Assembly (NCBI GenBank): GCA_034437615.1
Contig: DAOTTW010000296.1
Coordinates: forward strand, 1-5,790
DNA: 5,790 nucleotides
DNA from: DAOTTW01 sp034437615
Lineage (GTDB): Bacteria; Chloroflexota; Anaerolineae; Aggregatilineales; Phototrophicaceae
Direction: 5' to 3'
A program made the position numbers and the translations under genes. The notes below the pieces were generated by a model, which saw nothing but the letters and a program-made list of their open reading frames with translations, was not told the origin of the DNA and made no database searches. The stretch's first letter is position 1, and each line of letters begins with the position of its first letter. Shown here in pieces: positions 1 through 5,679 of the stretch.

Positions 1-61
1 GGATGATGCTGATTAGCTCATCCACGCTGAGTTGACGAAGTTGTTCTGGGTTCATGTCCAT
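1..61 (-). CDS. Partial 5' end of an unidentified gene, possibly an IS66-like transposase
   Basis: Reading the minus strand from 61 gives 20 open codons that run off the window, beginning M-D-M-NPEQLRQLSVDELISII. A second in-frame ATG lies at 55. The acidic, Leu-rich helical start with 'LS.DEL' resembles the N-termini of IS66-type transposases and some other coiled-coil-beginning proteins; that is recall of a pattern, not a match I could test. Support for a real gene comes from a near-consensus promoter immediately upstream and from an IS-end-like motif about 50 bp away, which is where the end of an insertion sequence would be expected. There is no Shine-Dalgarno motif before either ATG, so translation may be leaderless from 61. 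The product is not identifiable from 20 residues. Confidence 0.45.
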   Translation of the reverse strand, partial: MDMNPEQLRQLSVDELISII

Positions 62-67
62 GCCAAC

Positions 68-96
68 ATTATATTGTTACCAGCCGTAAATGCCAG
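68..96 (-). promoter_or_regulatory. Sigma70-type promoter for the minus-strand gene at 61
   Basis: On the minus strand there is a perfect -10 box TATAAT (73 to 68), a 17-bp spacer (90 to 74) and a -35 box CTGGCA (96 to 91; 4 of 6 matches to TTGACA). Transcription would be expected to start about 6-7 bases after the -10 box, at or next to the ATG at 61. The transcript would then have almost no leader. Confidence 0.45.
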
Positions 97-113
97 GGCC
101 TGAGTAGTTACAG
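88..113. repeat. IS-end-like motif, copy 1
   Basis: This stretch reads ATGCCAGGGCCTGAGTAGTT then ACAG. It recurs almost exactly at 264-287 in the same orientation, with a 2-bp length difference and one substitution. Read inward from 111 on the minus strand it begins GTAACTACTCAGG. The GTAA start is typical of IS66-family terminal repeats, and the partial minus-strand gene begins about 50 bp inside it. I infer that it is the right-hand terminus of an insertion sequence mostly outside the window. The opposite end cannot be seen, so the element is not proven. Confidence 0.4.
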
Positions 114-116
114 GTC

Positions 117-198
117 AGTGCCCTGTCCCTACAGGGTCGCAATCATTCACAACAGGTCTGTAGGGACGCGCCACTGGTGCGTCCGCCGCACAGGGACA
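117..198. repeat. Degenerate GTAGGGAC palindromic repeat, copy 1
   Basis: GTCCCTACA at 125-133 is the exact reverse complement of TGTAGGGAC at 159-167. A half unit runs from 160 to 186, starting GTAGGGAC and ending GTCCGC. Inside it, 164-172 pairs with 176-184 in a 9-bp stem with one G-T wobble and a 3-base loop. CAATCAT at 140-146 matches the flank seen next to the other copies. Both ends of the half unit are identical to those of the left half of the 2625-2696 repeat, so this is a broken or rearranged member of that family. No coding signal is seen here. Confidence 0.6.
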
Positions 199-217
199 AC
201 GAAAAACCAAATACCTG

Positions 218-231
218 CCCCTGAAAAGGGG
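218..231 (+). repeat. Short hairpin with GAAA tetraloop
   Basis: CCCCT (218-222) pairs with AGGGG (227-231) around a GAAA loop, a stable GNRA-type tetraloop if transcribed. It is followed by a second weak inverted repeat, GAATTG at 231-236 with CAATTC at 249-254. The alternation of C-runs and G-runs resembles dispersed intergenic repeats of other bacteria. Its role is unknown. Confidence 0.35.
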
Positions 232-263
232 AATTGAGGGGGCGAGACCAATTCGCGGGCAAA

Positions 264-287
264 ACATGCCAGCCTGAGTCGTTACAG
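264..287. repeat. IS-end-like motif, copy 2
   Basis: This is a near-identical direct copy of the motif at 88-113: both read ATGCCAG, then CCTGAGT, one variable base, GTTACAG. Similarity stops outside this block. Because both copies point the same way they cannot be the two ends of one element. A remnant end of an older related insertion is the simplest reading. A bound regulatory motif is an alternative. Confidence 0.4.
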
Positions 288-306
288 CATAATAACGGTG
301 TAGAGC

Positions 307-339
307 AAGGGCGCTGCGAACGCGCCCTTTTCGTTTCTT
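307..339 (+). terminator. Intrinsic terminator or attenuator upstream of the TPR gene
   Basis: AAGGGCGC (307-314) pairs perfectly with GCGCCCTT (322-329) around the loop TGCGAAC, and is followed by the T-rich tract TTCGTTTCTT (330-339). The minus strand has no T-run after the hairpin, so it acts on plus-strand transcripts. No plus-strand gene is visible upstream. It may end a transcript coming from the repeat region, or attenuate a leader of the gene at 409. Confidence 0.55.
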
Positions 340-408
340 GTGGCAAGGGTTACATTGGATGGCAGAATACAGCACGTTATGTACGCTATCCAGTGGTGAA
401 AAGCCTTT

Positions 409-2601
409 ATGAACTGGTTCAAACGCATCGCACGCTGGCTGCATACGCCACCAGCAAGCACACAGCGCCCTGCGGCCGGCCTGTCGCTATTACAAGAACG
501 GATGGCACAGGCACGCAAAGCGCAATATGCCGAACATTATGACGAAGCCCTGCGTTATTTAGAGCAGGCGACGGAGGCGGCCAATGCATCCCATGAGACA
601 ACGGTATTGGCGGATATTGAGCTGAATAAAGCCGATGTGTTGATGTATCAGGGGCGTTATGATGCGTCTGCGGCCTTGCTAGATGAACTGCAACAGGGCG
701 TAGAAGCCGCCAAGTTACGGGCACCGTTAGCGTATGTGCTGTGTTCGCAGGGGCAATTGGCGCAATTACGCGGGGGTTGGTCCGAGGCGACGATGTACTA
801 TGAATCTGCTCGGCGTGTCGCAAAGGAAGCGAACCTGGCAGGGGCCGGTGGGCGTGCTGATGGCCATTTGGCCGATATATACCTGCACGAAGGTAACGCG
901 GCGTATGCGTTGCGCTTGCTGCATAATGCGCTGGATAAGCTCAAAAACAGTGGCGACACCGAACTCGTGCCGTATTTTACGGGTCAGATGGGGCAAGCCG
1001 AGGCCGATAGCGGACACAGGTTACAGGGCGTAGACCTGATGCGGCACGCGCTAGAGATGGCGACGGCGACACAGCAACGCCGCTACATGCGTCATATCAA
1101 CCTGCTGCTGGGCAAGCAGGCCCTACAGGTTGCTGATTATGGCGAAGCCTTCAAGCATTACAGCAACGCGGTTGCCCTGTTGCCGCAGGATGAGGCGCTG
1201 ACGCACAAGCAGCAGAAAATCACGATGCTGAATAATCAAAGTTATGCGGCACTCAAGTTTGGTCGGCTCGATATTGCGGAATCCGCAGCCCAACAAGCCC
1301 AGTTGATCGCATCCCCTGCACCGAATCAACCTGTGTTGAAAGATAGAAAGCTGGTCGTGCATACGTGGGCAACGCTTGGCATGGTGTTGCAGGCAAAAGG
1401 GCAGGCCACAGAAGCGCTAGCGTATTTACACAGCGCACAGGAGCGCTACGACGATGTGCCTGCGGATGACTTCTTGATTGATGTGTTGCTGTCGTTGGCG
1501 GCGGCGCGTTTATGGGCTGGGCGCAGGGGTGAAGCGCTAGCGACGCTAGAGGATGCATTGCAGACGGCTCAGGCGGCGGGGCTAGAACGCCAACAGGCAC
1601 AGGTGCAGATGCAGTTAGCCGATTTTCATCAGCAAGCGGATGCCATCGGCCAACGAGATGATGAGGCATCTATTGATTACTGGTCTCAGGCACTCGAGTT
1701 TTATCAGGATGCGGGGGACGCGGCACAGATGGCGCATTTGTATTGTCAGCGTGGGGCAGCGCGAACGCGCATTGGTGATAGCCGGCGTGCGATCCGCGAT
1801 TATGAGAAGGCCGCTGAGCAACTCAGCCATTTGCAGGATCATGCAGCGCGTGGGGCTGTGCTGGCCTGTGTCGCACAGACCTACAGCAGTCAGGGGGACA
1901 TCGAGACGGCGCAGGCATTTTACGTGGAGGCGACACAACTGGCGGAAAAGACGCGGGATGTCGCCGCTGAGGTGCTGCGGCGTGGCGCGTATGGGCATTT
2001 TCTGGTGCTGACGGACCGACCCCAGCAGGCCATCACGGAACTGATGTCCGCGCAGAACCTCGCGGGTGATGCTGCCCCGCTGCCACAGAGCGCACTCTGG
2101 CATGATAGTTTGGGGATTGCACACCGTTTGCTGAACAACGTCGAACGTGCGCTAGGCTGTCATCAGCAGGCGCTAGCTGCCTTGCGTGCGGTGGATGTGC
2201 CGCAGCAGGTGATTGTGTTGGCGCACATGGCCGAGACGCTGCTGGCTAGCTCAGATGCGTCACAGATTGAGGCGGCGGCAGATGCCATCGGACGAGCACA
2301 AGATTCAGTGCAGCAGGTGCGCGATGTGCCGCTGACGATACGGGTGCAGATCGTCGCGGCGCAGGTGGCGCTAAGGCAGGGTCAGCTTGATGATGCAGAA
2401 AACGCCCTACAGCGTGTGGCCTCACAGATGACATACAGCTATGATAAGCGCTTGCAGGTGCACCTGAGCGCGGCAGAAAGCCGACTCGCTGCTTTGCAGG
2501 GTGATGATACGCGGGCGCTGAGCATCTGGCAGGAGGCCGATATATTGCGGCGTCATCTGCAAATGCCGGAAATTAACACGGATTGGCTGGCGCAAACCTG
2601 A
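409..2601 (+). CDS. Tetratricopeptide-repeat (TPR) protein
   Basis: The 730-residue product is almost wholly alpha-helical TPR-like pairs with the usual small residue, Gly and Ala pattern. Clear units lie near residues 36-59, 70-99, 148-180, 228-260, 271-300, 317-349, 357-390, 439-472, 481-514, 563-595, 645-676 and 685-715, e.g. 'ALRYLEQA', 'EALAYLHSA', 'AIRDYEKAAEQL'. The N-terminus MNWFKRIARWL is basic and amphipathic; no signal peptide, membrane span or catalytic domain is evident. TPR arrays bind other proteins, so a scaffold or sensor role is likely, but the partner is not shown by the neighbours. The ATG at 409 is preceded by GGTGAAAAG (395-403), a weak ribosome site; no better in-frame start is apparent. 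The coding frame is intact. Residues 391-438 fit the repeat less well and may be a linker. A cytoplasmic location is inferred. Confidence 0.9.
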   Translation: MNWFKRIARWLHTPPASTQRPAAGLSLLQERMAQARKAQYAEHYDEALRYLEQATEAANASHETTVLADIELNKADVLMYQGRYDASAALLDELQQGVEAAKLRAPLAYVLCSQGQLAQLRGGWSEATMYYESARRVAKEANLAGAGGRADGHLADIYLHEGNAAYALRLLHNALDKLKNSGDTELVPYFTGQMGQAEADSGHRLQGVDLMRHALEMATATQQRRYMRHINLLLGKQALQVADYGEAFKHYSNAVALLPQDEALTHKQQKITMLNNQSYAALKFGRLDIAESAAQQAQLIASPAPNQPVLKDRKLVVHTWATLGMVLQAKGQATEALAYLHSAQERYDDVPADDFLIDVLLSLAAARLWAGRRGEALATLEDALQTAQAAGLERQQAQVQMQLADFHQQADAIGQRDDEASIDYWSQALEFYQDAGDAAQMAHLYCQRGAARTRIGDSRRAIRDYEKAAEQLSHLQDHAARGAVLACVAQTYSSQGDIETAQAFYVEATQLAEKTRDVAAEVLRRGAYGHFLVLTDRPQQAITELMSAQNLAGDAAPLPQSALWHDSLGIAHRLLNNVERALGCHQQALAALRAVDVPQQVIVLAHMAETLLASSDASQIEAAADAIGRAQDSVQQVRDVPLTIRVQIVAAQVALRQGQLDDAENALQRVASQMTYSYDKRLQVHLSAAESRLAALQGDDTRALSIWQEADILRRHLQMPEINTDWLAQT

Positions 2602-2624
2602 TAGACGAACGAAAACAAAGCGAC

Positions 2625-2696
2625 ATGATCGTAGGGACATGGCTTGCCGTGTCCGCTATCTGCGGACGCCAAGAACGGCGTCCCTACACAAATCAT
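2625..2696. repeat. GTAGGGAC palindromic repeat, complete double hairpin (copy 2)
   Basis: The outer arms are ATGAT-C-GTAGGGAC (2625-2638) and GTCCCTAC followed by AAATCAT (2680-2696). Two hairpins lie side by side. In the first, 2635-2643 pairs with 2646-2654 (9 bp, one wobble). In the second, 2664-2670 pairs with 2677-2683 (7 bp, loop AAGAAC). The inner GTCCGC (2651-2656) and GCGGAC (2662-2667) can pair with each other instead, giving an alternative cruciform. It fills the gap between the TPR gene and the glycosyltransferase gene. It may reduce read-through, since a T-rich stretch follows at 2701-2715, but it is not a classic terminator. The layout resembles REP/BIME or small MITE elements. 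Confidence 0.75.
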
Positions 2697-2781
2697 CTGA
2701 ATTTGTTTTGCTTTCTCCATCAGAAACGCATGAATAGACACACAAATAGCACAGATAGCTACAAGGATAAGCATAGACGCT

Positions 2782-4020
2782 ATGGCGACATTCTGGTTTT
2801 TATCAGCACCCCTCTATAGCCATACGGATTGGGGCGGTTTTTTGCGCACGGCACAGACATTACAGGCACAGGGGCATAATGTGACCTGGGTGAGTCAGGA
2901 GCCGCTACGCGAGGCAATCGAGGCACACGGGCTGGCATTTCAAGCGGTTCAGCAGACAGGCTGGCTATGGCCGCCGCCACCGCCGCCGAATCTCAGGCAG
3001 ATTAAGCCGCAAGAGGCGGTGATGCTGCGCTATCGGCGGGCGTTGGATACCTGGCTGAGCGAGGATTTGGTCAAGCAAGCCTATGAAGCCATTGTCGCGC
3101 TAGCGGATGAGGTGGGCAAGCCGGATGCATTTGTGACGGACCCGTTTTTGAGCGCTGCCGCCTTTGCTGCGGAAAAGCTGGATGTGCCCTTGATCGTTGC
3201 GGGGTGGCCTGCGCAGGCCAACCTGAACGAAAATGCGCTCTTTCCGGTGCAACGCGACTTATCCAGTGATAGTCAGCAGCGCATCCAGGGCATTTGCGAC
3301 GCCTATGGGCTGGATGGCCGCTATTTCTCTAAGGGGGCTGCTCCGGCGATTGTCAGCCCACTGTTGCACATCACGTATTTCACGGCGCAATGGTATATGC
3401 AAGAAGCGGCTACGATGCTGCCGCAGACGCAGCACGTCGGCGGTGTGAAGCGTGTACCAGATGAGCCGCCGCCGGGGTGGTTGCAGGACATCCCAGCAGA
3501 ACAACCACTGGCCCTAATCACACTGGGTACGATTTTCTCTGGTGACCTGGGCTTTTTCAGTTGGGCGGCACAGGCCGCAGCGCGTCAAGGGCTGGTGCCG
3601 ATTGTCGTGGTGGGCTGGAACCCGATTGAGCCGGATAAGAAAGCCGAGCTTAAGCGTGCGTTACCGGGCGGCACGCGCTTGTTAGCGTGGGCACCGTTTG
3701 ACCATGTGCTGCCGTGTAGCAAGATTATGATTCATCATGGGGGCATGGGCACGACGCATTACGCGGTGGTGCATGGTGTGCCGCAGATTGTCGTGCCCCA
3801 TGCAGCGGACCAGCGCATACAGGGGCGGCGTGTGGCACAGGCAAAGGTCGGGCTGAACCTGACGGCGCATGAGGTGCAGCAGGGGCAGCTTGGTCAGGGT
3901 GTGAAAGCGCTACTCGAAGCTGATTGGGTGCAGAAAAATGCAGAGCGTGTTGCCCGTCAGATGGCCGCGCAGGGTGGACCGCAACGCGCCGCACAATTGA
4001 TTGTGGAAGCTGTAGAATAG
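2782..4020 (+). CDS. GT1-family (UGT/MGT-like) glycosyltransferase, GT-B fold
   Basis: The 412-residue length is normal for this family. Residues 1-37 form the N-terminal Rossmann strand and helix (FWFLSAPLYSHTDWGGFL, then LQAQGHNVTWV). His14 sits where the catalytic His of GT1 enzymes lies, although the preceding Gly is Ser here. The C-terminal nucleotide-sugar domain shows LITLGT (245-250), LLAWAPFDHVLP (300-311), HHGGMGTTHYAVVHGVPQIV (318-337) and PHAADQ (339-344). These are the donor-binding signature of UDP- or dTDP-sugar-dependent transferases acting on lipids or small hydrophobic molecules. Neither donor nor acceptor can be told. There is no signal peptide; a cytoplasmic or peripheral membrane location is inferred. 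The ATG at 2782 lacks a well-spaced ribosome site (AAGGA at 2763-2767 is 14 bases away), but I found no in-frame ATG or GTG over the preceding 40 bases. A run of six prolines (64-69) and a PPPG (229-232) are noteworthy. Confidence 0.9.
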   Translation: MATFWFLSAPLYSHTDWGGFLRTAQTLQAQGHNVTWVSQEPLREAIEAHGLAFQAVQQTGWLWPPPPPPNLRQIKPQEAVMLRYRRALDTWLSEDLVKQAYEAIVALADEVGKPDAFVTDPFLSAAAFAAEKLDVPLIVAGWPAQANLNENALFPVQRDLSSDSQQRIQGICDAYGLDGRYFSKGAAPAIVSPLLHITYFTAQWYMQEAATMLPQTQHVGGVKRVPDEPPPGWLQDIPAEQPLALITLGTIFSGDLGFFSWAAQAAARQGLVPIVVVGWNPIEPDKKAELKRALPGGTRLLAWAPFDHVLPCSKIMIHHGGMGTTHYAVVHGVPQIVVPHAADQRIQGRRVAQAKVGLNLTAHEVQQGQLGQGVKALLEADWVQKNAERVARQMAAQGGPQRAAQLIVEAVE

Positions 4021-4069
4021 CAATAGCACGCCTAGAGCGCGTGGATTAGGTTTGTAACGAGGTGTTCGT

Positions 4070-4792
4070 ATGACATCATCACCGAAGCGCCAGTACACCG
4101 AGGCGGAATACCTGGCGATGGACGCAGCCAGCGAAAGCAAGCTGGAATATATTGATGGCCAGATTTATGACCTGGGCGAATTGAACGGTTCTGACGCTAT
4201 ACCGGGGATGCCACGACCACGCTATACCCATGTCAGCGAAGCAGATTATCTCGCGCTTGATAAGGCCAGCGAGATGAAGCTGGAATACATTGATGGCAGC
4301 GTTTATGCAATGGCTGGAGCCAGTGAAAACCATATCGACATCGTTACGACGTTGACCGCATTGCTATATCGTCCTGTGCGTCAAGGGGGGTGTAAGTTGT
4401 ATCAAAATGATATGCGCGTGCAAGTAAACGGATTGGGGCGCTATGTTTACCCTGATTTAAGCATCGTTTGTGGCCAACCGCAGTTTCGGGAAGATACCAA
4501 ACTTGCTACATTGCTTAATCCAACATTGATTATTGAGGTTCTATCAGAAGCGACGGAGTTGTACGACCGCACGACCAAGTTTCATAGTTACCAGCAGATC
4601 GACGTGTTGCAAGGTTACGTGTTGGTTGCACAGGATGGGCCACGTATCGAATGTTTTACGCGCAGCGCAGACGATAGCAATGCCTGGATTCTCACGCAGG
4701 CCACAGAGCTAGCGGACAGCATCAGGCTGCCCGTGATTGATTTGGCGCTTCAGTTAGCCGATGTATACGAACAAATCACGTTTGCTGATTAA
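4070..4792 (+). CDS. Uma2-family (DUF820) PD-(D/E)XK nuclease-like protein with duplicated N-terminal motif
   Basis: The body matches the Uma2 family: SKLEYIDG..Y (N-terminal motif), then ENH (86-88), YPDLSIVCG (127-135, putative metal-binding Asp129), PTLIIEVLSEAT (151-162, Glu156), YDRTTKFHSYQQI (165-177, Lys170) and GYVLVAQ (182-188). The Asp, Glu and Lys form the expected PD-(D/E)XK set. The natural role of Uma2 proteins is poorly understood; a DNA endonuclease fold is predicted from the family. The usual size is about 180-200 residues; here it is 240 because residues 11-33 repeat as 57-79. A good ribosome site, GAGG at 4059-4062, lies 7 bases before the ATG. The gene starts 49 bp after the glycosyltransferase gene and could share its transcript. 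Its 3' end overlaps the convergent methyltransferase gene by 17 bp. The middle is markedly AT-richer than its neighbours. Confidence 0.88.
   Translation: MTSSPKRQYTEAEYLAMDAASESKLEYIDGQIYDLGELNGSDAIPGMPRPRYTHVSEADYLALDKASEMKLEYIDGSVYAMAGASENHIDIVTTLTALLYRPVRQGGCKLYQNDMRVQVNGLGRYVYPDLSIVCGQPQFREDTKLATLLNPTLIIEVLSEATELYDRTTKFHSYQQIDVLQGYVLVAQDGPRIECFTRSADDSNAWILTQATELADSIRLPVIDLALQLADVYEQITFAD
4100..4306 (+). repeat. Internal tandem duplication in the Uma2 gene
   Basis: Bases 4100-4168 and 4238-4306 (138 bp, or 46 codons, apart) match at 50 of 69 positions. Both encode E-A-(E/D)-YLA-(M/L)-D..ASE.KLEYIDG..Y, identical at 17 of 23 residues. The second copy runs into the rest of the domain and is probably the working one. 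The first copy is followed by a 20-residue spacer (about 34-53) rich in Gly, Asp and Pro. Confidence 0.8.
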
Positions 4793-5567
4793 TTTTACGG
4801 CCCTTGATGATGATGTGCGTATCGTCAAATGTCGCGTAGGGCGTCCCGGCGTATTGTGGGCGCATGTGCTCCCGCACGGCGTCCGGTGCTTGCAGCAGCA
4901 TGACCTGCAAGCGCTCGATGACAGTGGGTGTGCAGCCTTGACGCTGTGCCCAGGGGAGCAATTCATGCGTTTTGGTCAGCGTCTCTGTGTGTTCGATGCT
5001 GAAGCCTGCATCCAAAAAGACACCGCGCCATTCGTATGCGTTCAGGCCGCGCACATGCGACGGATCGCGTAACGTCTCGAAGGCTGTGCGGTATTCGGCG
5101 GCTTTCTTGTCATCGGGTGCAAGGTGATCTTGTAGCAGCAACAGGCCGCCGGATTTTAGTACACGCGCACATTCCGTCATGAAGCGGTAGACATGCGTGA
5201 AGTGATGCGGCGCAATGCGGCAGGTGACCAGATCGAACGCGGCTTTTGCAAACGGCAGCTTTTCGGCATCTGCGCCGCTGAACGTAATGTTAGCCGCGCC
5301 CTGTCGCCCGATGTGCTGGCGTGCGGCCATCAGCATACGTGGCGTTAGATCGCTGGAGATGACGTGTTTCAGATGCGGCGAGAAGGTCAGCGCAGTGTGG
5401 CCGCCACCTGTCGCGATGTCTAGCATGTGCCAGTCCGGTTGCGGGGCTGCCAGCGCAAGCAGGCGCTCTAAATCCGGCCCTTGCGAGAATGTCGCGCCAC
5501 TGACGTAGCCCTGGGCGTATGCACCAAAGCGAGCTTGTACCTGAGATTTTTTGTCTGATGTGGCCAT
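4776..5567 (-). CDS. Class I SAM-dependent methyltransferase (UbiE/YcgJ-like)
   Basis: With the start chosen here the product has 263 residues. Motif I is MLDIATGGGH (48-57), the SAM-binding glycine loop. The motif II acidic residue is Asp73 in ISSDLTPRML. Next comes GADAEKLPF (98-106), typical of UbiE-like enzymes, then FDLVTCRIAPHHF (111-123) and a Rossmann strand LLLLQDHLAP. The closest remembered relatives are the YcgJ-type methyltransferases of Bacillus; the substrate is unknown. The frame stays open upstream to an ATG at 5675, but those 36 extra codons run through a palindromic repeat and lack family similarity. The ATG at 5567 has AAGG eight bases upstream (5579-5576) and begins MATSDKKSQVQARFGAYAQG, a normal N-terminus for the group. 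The gene is convergent with and overlaps the Uma2 gene, and divergent from the gene at 5711. No convincing promoter was found in 5568-5628. Confidence 0.88.
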   Translation of the reverse strand: MATSDKKSQVQARFGAYAQGYVSGATFSQGPDLERLLALAAPQPDWHMLDIATGGGHTALTFSPHLKHVISSDLTPRMLMAARQHIGRQGAANITFSGADAEKLPFAKAAFDLVTCRIAPHHFTHVYRFMTECARVLKSGGLLLLQDHLAPDDKKAAEYRTAFETLRDPSHVRGLNAYEWRGVFLDAGFSIEHTETLTKTHELLPWAQRQGCTPTVIERLQVMLLQAPDAVREHMRPQYAGTPYATFDDTHIIIKGRKINQQT

Positions 5568-5627
5568 GCGCGTTGCCTTATCTGCAAATTGTGGTTTATC
5601 TGATTGAGATATGAAAACGGATTCGTC

Positions 5628-5679
5628 GGGGCGCAATGCATTGCGCCCAGGGCTTAGCACGCTAAGCCCCTGCAATCAT
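5628..5679. repeat. Double-hairpin repeat (copy 3), queG upstream region
   Basis: A perfect 20-bp palindrome lies at 5629-5648 (centre AATGCATT). It is followed after one base by GGGCTTAGC (5650-5658) pairing exactly with GCTAAGCCC (5661-5669). CCCCTG then runs into CAATCAT (5673-5679), the same flank found by the other GTAGGGAC-family copies. The outer left arm is degenerate. Two adjacent hairpins reproduce the architecture of the copy at 2625-2696 with different interior sequence. The rest of 5568-5710 shows no clear promoter. Confidence 0.7.

Noticed and set aside
117..198. Possible CRISPR array or riboswitch
   Set aside because: The repeats are palindromic and irregularly spaced, with no regular repeat-spacer pattern. 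No known riboswitch core was recognised.
355..383. Possible promoter for the TPR gene (TTGGAT, 17 bp, TATGTA)
   Set aside because: Each box matches the consensus at only 3 of 6 positions, too weak to annotate.
115..444. Minus-strand open frame across the intergenic region
   Set aside because: It is built from repeats and the antisense of the TPR start. The Cys- and Pro-rich product looks like chance translation.
234..542. Open frame on the plus strand, 102 codons
   Set aside because: It begins in repeat sequence, crosses the terminator hairpin and overlaps the TPR gene in another frame. It has no ribosome site and a low-complexity, non-family product.
1615..2124. Long minus-strand open frame inside the TPR gene
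   Set aside because: It is antisense to a strongly supported coding frame. The length reflects GC-rich codon structure, and no domain motifs are seen.
2688..2715. Weak hairpin ACAAAT/ATTTGT with a following T-rich run
   Set aside because: The 6-bp AT-rich stem is too unstable to call an intrinsic terminator on its own.
2583..2819. Small plus-strand frame between the TPR and glycosyltransferase genes
   Set aside because: It crosses the palindromic repeat, overlaps both neighbours and has no ribosome site or recognisable product.
4761..5072. Plus-strand frame antisense to the methyltransferase gene
   Set aside because: It is opposite a clear SAM methyltransferase frame and has no family features.
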